DNA of 64,000 nucleotides from Methanobacterium_B sp963825335 (lineage in GTDB: Archaea; Methanobacteriota; Methanobacteria; Methanobacteriales; Methanobacteriaceae): assembly GCA_963825335.1 (NCBI GenBank), contig CAWGSP010000001.1, positions 2,232,001 to 2,296,000 of the forward strand. The letters are read 5' to 3'. Positions 58,465 through 64,000 of this stretch are shown in pieces. The notes under the pieces were generated by a model that saw only the letters and a list, made by a program, of their open reading frames with translations, ran no database searches and was not told the origin of the DNA. The position numbers and the translations under genes were made by a program. The stretch's first letter is position 1, and each line of letters opens with the position of its first letter.

Positions 58465-58839
58465 TCATTTTTTATTTATTAATGATGTTTCAATGATATT
58501 TTCGATTTCAGACCCATAGAATGGTTTATTAACAAAACCAAGTGGATCTGTTAGTTTGGCTTTATCCAATAGATAATCGTCGTGACTTCCAGTGATGTAT
58601 ATGAAGGGGATATTGTACAGGTTACGGATTTTTTGGGCTGCTTCAATCCCATCCATCTCACCATTCAATGATATATCCAATAAAATTAGATCTGGAAGTT
58701 TTTCTCCAACCTTTTTAATAGCATCTTTTCCATTATGAGCCACACCCGATACATAATATCCCAAACTTTCCAATCTCATTTGTAAATCTATTGCTATTAT
58801 GGCTTCATCTTCCACAATTAAAATTTTTGATCTAACTAT
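58465..58839 (-). CDS. stand-alone response regulator receiver, apparent ATA start
   Basis: A 124-residue CheY-like receiver domain with no output domain. Acid pocket EDE (10-12), phospho-acceptor Asp in LILLDISLNGEMDG (about 53), Thr/Ser in YITGSHDD and the switch Lys in FVNKPF. Methanogens use such single-domain regulators in phosphorelays. The frame extends to a TTG at 58860, but GGGTG at 58847-58851 points to ATA 58839, 7 bases later, giving the usual VRSKILIVEDEAIIAIDLQM start. It sits between two PAS kinases on the same strand. Confidence 0.9.
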   Translation of the reverse strand: MVRSKILIVEDEAIIAIDLQMRLESLGYYVSGVAHNGKDAIKKVGEKLPDLILLDISLNGEMDGIEAAQKIRNLYNIPFIYITGSHDDYLLDKAKLTDPLGFVNKPFYGSEIENIIETSLINKK

Positions 58840-58846
58840 TCTAACA

Positions 58847-58851
58847 CACCC
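58847..58851 (-). promoter_or_regulatory. Shine-Dalgarno deciding an ATA start (response regulator)
   Basis: GGGTG on the minus strand, 7 bases before ATA 58839. The alternative TTG (58860) lies upstream of this site. Confidence 0.6.
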
Positions 58852-59134
58852 AAATATCAAAATTAACGAAAATTTATGTTAAATAGTAATGAACACCACA
58901 CACTAATAAAGTTTCAAATATTTTTTGTGATAATAGTCAATTAACGGATAAAAAAATTACTAAAATTTTATTTTATATTGATTTGACAAATTTTAATCAT
59001 TAATATTGTATTATAAAGAAAATGAATTAAATTATTTTAGATAAAATAAATATAAGCATGGTTCGAGTCCAAAATTATATTGGAATACAGTAAAGATTCT
59101 TATTTAGAATTATCCAAAAAAATTGGTTAAATAT

Positions 59135-61120
59135 TTAAAAATAGCTTGTATATTCTTCTCTTTTATTTGGTATTGTAAAGTAGAATGTGGTTCCTTTTCC
59201 TAGTTCTGATTCAACCCATAATTGTCCACCATGTCTTTCAACTATTCTTTTACAGATGGATAAACCTATACCCGTCCCTTCATATTCTTGTCTTGTATGT
59301 AGTCTTTTGAATATGTCAAAAATCTGTTCTTGATGTCGTGGATCTATCCCAATTCCATTGTCAGCTATGCTGAACAGCAATTCATTATCTAATTCATGTG
59401 CAGATATATGAATTTGGGGTGGTTTATCGCCATGAAATTTAATAGCGTTTGTTAATAAATTTTGTAATAGCTGTTGGATCTGTATACGATCACATTCTAT
59501 GGTGGGCAAATTATTGAAGGTGATCTCAGCATTGTTCTCTTTTATATAGGCTTTTAAATTGTTTAAAACATTATCCAATGCTACGTCCATTAAAACAACT
59601 TCAAATGTGATGGTTTCTTTACTGAATCTTGAAAAGGTTAACAAATCATCAATTAAATCTTTCATACGCTTGGCACCATCTACAATAAAATCAATGTAAT
59701 CATCAGCATTATCATCTAACTGATTTCTATACCGTCTTTCCAAGAGTTGAGTGAAACTCGAGACCATTCTTAGGGGTTCTTGTAGATCATGAGACGCTAC
59801 ATATGCAAACTGTTCTAATTCCTTATTTGAAATCTTTAATTTATTAACTAATTCTCTTAATTTTATTTGTGTCTTATTTTGTTCTTCGTTCGATGTACGG
59901 AGTTCCTCTGTTGTTGCATGTAACTCTTCATTGGTAGCTGTTAGTTCTTCTGTAAGTTGCCTTTCCTCTTCTAAAAGTTTTTTGTTGTGTTTTTCTATTT
60001 TTTTACGCCAGGTGATGTCTCGATTTGTTTCGAGTAACATTTCAATACCGTTTTCTTCAATAATTTGAATTCGGCTTGATACCGTTATATTTGAACCATC
60101 TTTTGTTTGATGTTGGAGTTCACCTTCCCATATACCGCCTTGCTTCAACTTTTCTTCTATTTTATACCAGTAAATCGAAGAATTTGTCGATAATAACTTG
60201 TGGACAGGGTGCCCTATAGCCTCGTTTTTTGAATAGCCGTAAAGTTCTTCGGCACCATGGTTCCAAAACTTTATTCCCCCGTCATATTGGGCTACAATTA
60301 TAGCATCAAATGACAAGTCTATAAGCTTAGCCTGTTGTAGAATTCTTTTTTCATACTTCTTATGTTCGGTTATGTCACGATGTACTACCACATATCCTGA
60401 AGTATTTCCAGAATCATCTGAAATTCTAGTAGAATTAGCTTCTACAATAATATCTTTCCCATTCTTATGTTTAGTATAGACTATATTTTTTGAATGATTT
60501 TGCTCACCCAATTTTTCTACTATTTTCTCTCTTTCACCAATGCCATATCCTGCACGTAACAATTTATTTGATATTTTGCCTAATGCTTCATTTTCTGTGT
60601 ATCCATACAGATTTTCTGCAGCAGGGTTCCAGTAGGTTATTTGAAAATTTGGTTCCATACCTATAACTGCTTCATTAACTTGACCTAATAAAAAAGCCTG
60701 ATAGTTTATTTCTTCTTCGTGCTTTCGTCGTTTAGTAATATCATGACCTATATTAAGAATTACTTGTTTACCATTGACTACTATGAATTTGGCTGAATAA
60801 AGAACACTAATAATAGAACCATCTTTCCGTCTAACCTTTACTTCATAATTAGATAAACCACTTTTTTTATTGATCTCATTTACATAGGCTTTGCGTTCCT
60901 CAAAACTTAGTAAATTAAGTTCTATTGAAGTGCGTCCGATAACTTCCTCGCGTGAATAACCAATTTGATTCAAATATTCTTGATTACAATCTATAATTTC
61001 TGAATCAGACAGTGTTGTTAAAACTATTGCATCTGGATTCAGTTCAAATATTGTTGATACCATTTCTGAATAATCAGAATTCTTATCCTTTGCGTTGATC
61101 TTTTGATTAGATTTAACCAC
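59135..61120 (-). CDS. multi-PAS sensor histidine kinase
   Basis: A 661-residue soluble kinase. Three PAS domains: ELNPDAIVLTTLSDSEIIDC (about 25-130), a second around NEAVIGMEPNFQITYWNPAA (145-255) and a third around FDAIIVAQYDGGIKFWNHGA (270-380); then a TEELTATNEELHATTEELRT coiled coil; HisKA with AYVASHDLQEPLRMVSSF; HATPase_c with TNAIKFHG, DNGIGID and GTGIGLSICKRIV. The start is a GTG at 61120 preceded by GAGG at 6 bases; the frame could be extended to a TTG at 61147 without support. It lies upstream of the response regulator gene, with a 295-base gap. Confidence 0.9.
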   Translation of the reverse strand: MVKSNQKINAKDKNSDYSEMVSTIFELNPDAIVLTTLSDSEIIDCNQEYLNQIGYSREEVIGRTSIELNLLSFEERKAYVNEINKKSGLSNYEVKVRRKDGSIISVLYSAKFIVVNGKQVILNIGHDITKRRKHEEEINYQAFLLGQVNEAVIGMEPNFQITYWNPAAENLYGYTENEALGKISNKLLRAGYGIGEREKIVEKLGEQNHSKNIVYTKHKNGKDIIVEANSTRISDDSGNTSGYVVVHRDITEHKKYEKRILQQAKLIDLSFDAIIVAQYDGGIKFWNHGAEELYGYSKNEAIGHPVHKLLSTNSSIYWYKIEEKLKQGGIWEGELQHQTKDGSNITVSSRIQIIEENGIEMLLETNRDITWRKKIEKHNKKLLEEERQLTEELTATNEELHATTEELRTSNEEQNKTQIKLRELVNKLKISNKELEQFAYVASHDLQEPLRMVSSFTQLLERRYRNQLDDNADDYIDFIVDGAKRMKDLIDDLLTFSRFSKETITFEVVLMDVALDNVLNNLKAYIKENNAEITFNNLPTIECDRIQIQQLLQNLLTNAIKFHGDKPPQIHISAHELDNELLFSIADNGIGIDPRHQEQIFDIFKRLHTRQEYEGTGIGLSICKRIVERHGGQLWVESELGKGTTFYFTIPNKREEYTSYF

Positions 61121-62034
61121 TTTTACCCTCGAAATAAATTTTATCAAATATTAATCATTTATCTATTAGTGTTGATCGATAATAAATTTTATTCTAGAAT
61201 CATCTCAGAACATTTAATTTCATTATCTGCTCATGAGTGTGCAAGATATTCCCGTGATCAGTTTGATAAAATCACGCAAGTAATACTAATAATATAATAC
61301 AGTGTAAATAGAGAAGACAAAAAAAATAAAAATTACGAGTCAGTCAACAATTTTATTTAAAATTGGTTTAAAATATTAAAATAAGTAACAAATTAACGTT
61401 TATAAGAGTCAGGCCCTTGTTCTCTCTTCATAAAAATTACGTGTTAATCAAATACTTCAATAATTTTATTCAAATACAAATATTTGAAGGTATTAATATT
61501 AGAATTAATATAATTATTAAGATAGACGATTAGAATTTTTTTTTATGTAAATGACTACAGTTATGGTTTAGAATCATATTTAATGGCCATATTCATATCA
61601 AAATATCGCTTGCCTCTAGGAACAGATGGTGGAATTTCTATTTTAAACCAGGAAATGTGTCATCTTTTTAACGGGTGTTAATGTGGATTCTGCACAATTA
61701 TTCACATTTAAAATAAAATAAATGTGTATCCATAGAAAGGTTATTATTCAAGTCCAGTAATCGATACGATTCCTCAATCAATGATTATTACCATACATAA
61801 ATTACCATATTCTGAAATCAATTGGTGGATATTCTGAGAGGTATGGAGTTAATATTTGAATCATATTGAGCTGTGTGTTGATGATAATAAACACTTTTAA
61901 TCAATATTTTAATGATTTTTCTTAATTTTGGAACTTGATATCTCACGATTTTTTCAGTCAATTACATTATAATGCACTGTTTTAGATACTTGTTACAGTT
62001 AATAATATATGTTCTCTAGTACATAAAATAGTAT
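61121..62034. other. 914-base stretch with a possible minus-strand gene tail
   Basis: Mostly AT-rich spacer. On the minus strand at about 61570-61650 a frame reads FKIEIPPSVPRGKRYFDMNM followed by AIKYDSKP and a stop, which looks like the C-terminus of a real protein but has no gene body upstream. Family not recognised. Confidence 0.35.
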
Positions 62035-62187
62035 ATGGAACCTAAAACACGTCGTGAAATAATGGGAATAATTGCAATAATCGTAGGTATTATTTTTATC
62101 ATTGACCCTCCGATTGTAGCATACTTGTTAGGAGTTATATTAATTATATACGGAATATTGTCTTTAGCCAATAGAGGAATGGACTAA
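62035..62187 (+). CDS. small two-helix membrane protein
   Basis: A 50-residue protein, MEPKTRREIMGIIAIIVGII, with a PP kink and a second helix LLGVILIIYGILSL, ending ANRGMD. The pattern resembles the DUF3096 family of tiny membrane proteins. No Shine-Dalgarno; a leaderless message from a TATA element near 62001-62010 is likely. Confidence 0.6.
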   Translation: MEPKTRREIMGIIAIIVGIIFIIDPPIVAYLLGVILIIYGILSLANRGMD

Positions 62188-62349
62188 TCCCCTCAATGGG
62201 AATTATAACATTTCTTAAGGTAAATTCCTATATAATATTAACATCATTGGATCTTAACGACCTGTACATATTGTATCTGAGTAAACCAGTCATAAGGTTC
62301 AAATATGATGGATGTATACTCTTGCGAGAATACCAAAAATAAACAAATA
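62188..62349. other. non-coding spacer
   Basis: Spacer between the small membrane protein and the hairpin at 62350; no gene. From 62395 to 62719 nothing is recognised either, apart from an A-run at 62690-62697 that serves as a poly-T terminator for pdxS. Confidence 0.35.
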
Positions 62350-62394
62350 TTTGGGGATTTTAAATCTTTGGAAATCCCCAAAATTTATTTTTTT
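62350..62394 (+). terminator. hairpin plus T-tract
   Basis: An 11-base perfect stem, TTTGGGGATTT (62350-62360) with AAATCCCCAAA (62372-62382), an 11-base loop, then a T-rich stretch ending in seven T residues. It lies between the ends of convergent genes and looks like an intrinsic terminator, rare in form for archaea. Confidence 0.6.
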
Positions 62395-62689
62395 AATCAA
62401 ATCATAAATATGTTAAACTCTTTTGATCAATACATTGTCCATTTAAAATAGATGATATTTAATTGTCAAAATACCCTATTTCACATTTTATATCATTTCT
62501 TCATTTGTTCAGCAAATTTATTCAAAGATCATTCCATATTTACTGTACGACGTAGGTTAATCTGGTAGTTTCACGCAGTAACATCCTTTATCCAATCTTA
62601 ATATCGTTCTTCTCAGATTATCCTGCATCTTTATAGACTATCCATTTATTTCTGAATATTTTAGAATTCTTTGGTATCTGTTTTATTGT

Positions 62690-62697
62690 AAAAAAAA
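62690..62697 (-). terminator. poly-T terminator of pdxS
   Basis: Eight T residues on the minus strand 22 bases after the pdxS stop codon. Confidence 0.45.
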
Positions 62698-62719
62698 TGA
62701 AATTAGACAAATAAAGCTT

Positions 62720-63601
62720 TTACCATCCTCTGTTTTGTAGTATCTCATTTTCTGGTATTTGGCTTATTTCAAGACCCGGCATAGCCTTCCCAAGTTCTGT
62801 AGATACGTTTGCTATTACTTCTGCATCGTGATAATTTGTTGTTGCTTCAACTATTGCTTTTGCAACTAATCTAGGATTTTCTGATTTGAATATTCCTGAT
62901 CCCACAAATACTCCGTCTGCACCCAACTGCATCATAAGTGCTGCGTCTGCTGGTGTTGCAACACCACCTGCGGCAAAGTTCACGACAGGAAGCCTTCCTA
63001 ATTTAGCAGTTTCTTTTACAAGTTCGAGTGGTGCTTCTATTTCACGGGCAACACTCCATAATTCTTCTTCTGTCTTATCCCTTAGTTCTCGAATACCGCC
63101 CATGATCTTTCTCATATGTCGTACTGCTTCAACTACGTTACCTGTTCCTGCTTCACCCTTGGTACGTATCATTGCAGCTCCTTCATCAACCCTCCTTAAA
63201 CCTTCACCAAGGTTACGTGCACCGCATACAAATGGTATGGTGAACTTTTTCTTGTCTATATGGAACTGTTCGTCTGCAGGAGTTAACACTTCACTTTCAT
63301 CTATCATATCTACTCCAAGATGTTCTAGGACCTGTGCTTCAACAAAATGACCTATACGTGCCTTGGCCATGACTGGAATACTAACTGCATCCATGATCTC
63401 AATTACCTTCGATGGGTCGGCCATCCTTGCAACTCCACCATCAGCTCGTATATCTGACGGCACTCGTTCAAGGGCCATAACAGATACTGCACCAGATTCT
63501 TCTGCGATCGCTGCTTGCTCTGCATTAACAACATCCATAATAACTCCACCCTTGGTCATCTTTGCAAATCCTTTCTTCAAAACTTCAGTTCCATGTAACA
63601 T
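62720..63601 (-). CDS. pdxS: pyridoxal 5'-phosphate synthase, PdxS subunit
   Basis: A 293-residue TIM-barrel enzyme, full length for PdxS. It joins ribose 5-phosphate, glyceraldehyde 3-phosphate and ammonia to form PLP; the ammonia comes from the glutaminase PdxT, which is not in this window. Catalytic residues: Asp23 in GVIMDVVN, Lys80 in PVMAKARIGHF and Lys148 in MIRTKGEAGTG. Phosphate-binding segments NFAAGGVATPADAA and GADGVFVGSGIF are intact. AGGAAAT precedes the ATG. PLP made here would serve, among others, the glutamate decarboxylase at 17215. An 18-base palindrome sits in its promoter. Confidence 0.97.
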   Translation of the reverse strand: MLHGTEVLKKGFAKMTKGGVIMDVVNAEQAAIAEESGAVSVMALERVPSDIRADGGVARMADPSKVIEIMDAVSIPVMAKARIGHFVEAQVLEHLGVDMIDESEVLTPADEQFHIDKKKFTIPFVCGARNLGEGLRRVDEGAAMIRTKGEAGTGNVVEAVRHMRKIMGGIRELRDKTEEELWSVAREIEAPLELVKETAKLGRLPVVNFAAGGVATPADAALMMQLGADGVFVGSGIFKSENPRLVAKAIVEATTNYHDAEVIANVSTELGKAMPGLEISQIPENEILQNRGW

Positions 63602-63760
63602 AAGATTTCCTCCATTAACACTGTTTATTTTTTTTTAAATTAATTAGAAGCAAAATTATTCGAATAAAATATTCTAAACATCATCATCTAATTTATGGCC
63701 AAAAAAACCATTTGAAAACCTTTGAATTTATCCAAATAATCATTTATCTAAATAATCAAC

Positions 63761-63778
63761 ATATAACGATCGTTATAT
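63761..63778 (-). promoter_or_regulatory. 18-base palindromic operator in the pdxS promoter
   Basis: ATATAACGATCGTTATAT is a perfect palindrome placed directly downstream of the TATA box on the minus strand (ATTTATAAAG, 63781-63790), so between TATA and the expected transcription start. A repressor here would block initiation. The leader from that start to the pdxS ATG would be about 155 bases. The 210 bases beyond the TATA box show no gene. Confidence 0.7.
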
Positions 63779-63780
63779 TA

Positions 63781-63790
63781 CTTTATAAAT
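63781..63790 (-). promoter_or_regulatory. TATA box upstream of pdxS
   Basis: ATTTATAAAG on the minus strand, immediately followed by the 18-base palindrome. This is the best TATA match in the 400 bases upstream of pdxS. Confidence 0.55.
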
Positions 63791-64000
63791 CTTTCCATCA
63801 AATTTTGGAAGTCCACTTGATCAAGAAAATTTAATTAGATTAATGTGTTAATACTAAAAATTCTTAATGCTTGGTCAATCTTCGTATTTCATGTTTAATT
63901 GTGATATAAAGAAGAGATATAATGTTCCACTAGATAGAATCATGTTATTTTAGGTTAAATTTTTATTAAACAATTCTTCGATGTATTGTTTCTATTCCGC

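Noticed and set aside
59061..59075. GGTTCGAGTCC, looking like a tRNA T-arm
   Set aside because: The flanking bases do not pair into a T-stem or acceptor stem, and no D-arm or anticodon arm is present.
61147..61147. TTG start for the 59135 kinase
   Set aside because: GAGG between this TTG and a GTG at 61120 points to the GTG.
62886..63638. Plus-strand frames of 154 and 91 codons opposite pdxS
   Set aside because: Antisense shadows of a well-conserved enzyme; no ribosome sites.

Overview
The window looks like a chromosomal segment of a methanogenic archaeon of the order Methanobacteriales, most likely a Methanobacterium. The DNA is strongly AT-rich. The markers are an archaeal histone, an orthologue of the MthK potassium channel, an AqpM-type aquaporin, PdxS, archaeal TATA boxes, poly-T terminators, a large surface protein of the methanobacterial adhesin kind and several PAS/GAF histidine kinases. 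No rRNA, tRNA, CRISPR array, intact insertion sequence or phage was seen.

Layout. 0-9.3 kb: a membrane-anchored protein with a paralogue at 14.2 kb, an anchored trypsin-like protease, a TIM-barrel glycosidase-like protein, DedA, gene remnants including an NRAMP tail, an AttH/CrtC-family protein, the MthK-like channel and a PepSY-like exported protein. 10-21.8 kb: an XPD/DinG-type iron-sulfur helicase, an amidohydrolase, a HEAT-repeat protein, a multi-spanning GT-C-like glycosyltransferase, glutamate decarboxylase, histone, a calcineurin-type phosphoesterase and a SnoaL-like protein. 21.8-27.4 kb: long non-coding stretches, an ARPP-1 protein, a lipoprotein/zinc-ribbon pair and pseudogenes including a Rieske ferredoxin. 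27.4-31.8 kb: a large sensor kinase and small membrane proteins. 32-35.9 kb: a two-gene unit of a PLD-type nuclease and an SF1 helicase, resembling the Mokosh anti-phage system. 36.3-39.4 kb: a DHA2 drug exporter with paired palindromic operators, a MarR regulator and an MFS remnant. 39.4-42.4 kb: a repeat-rich beta-helix surface protein. 42.6-54.4 kb: TetR plus a frameshifted alpha/beta hydrolase, many small membrane proteins, VOC and AHSA1 proteins, a hydrolase paralogue that has lost its nucleophile, PadR, a wrecked and an intact AI-2E exporter, and an epoxide hydrolase pseudogene. 54.4-64 kb: aquaporin, two more PAS kinases flanking a response regulator, a small membrane protein and pdxS.

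Four things stand out. (1) Six genes (glycosyltransferase, histone, PAS kinase, alpha/beta hydrolase, TetR, response regulator) have no usable ATG/GTG/TTG where the protein should begin. In each, an in-frame ATA or ATT sits a few bases (usually 7) after a good Shine-Dalgarno sequence. (2) The PLD nuclease/SF1 helicase operon may be a defence system. (3) The MthK orthologue has lost two of the three Ca2+ ligands of the characterised channel. (4) Pseudogenes are unusually dense (NRAMP, Rieske, MFS tail, AI-2E, epoxide hydrolase, alpha/beta hydrolase and unassigned ones), which suggests either genome decay or local sequence errors; the two need to be told apart. All assignments come from reading motifs and recalled families, not from database searches.
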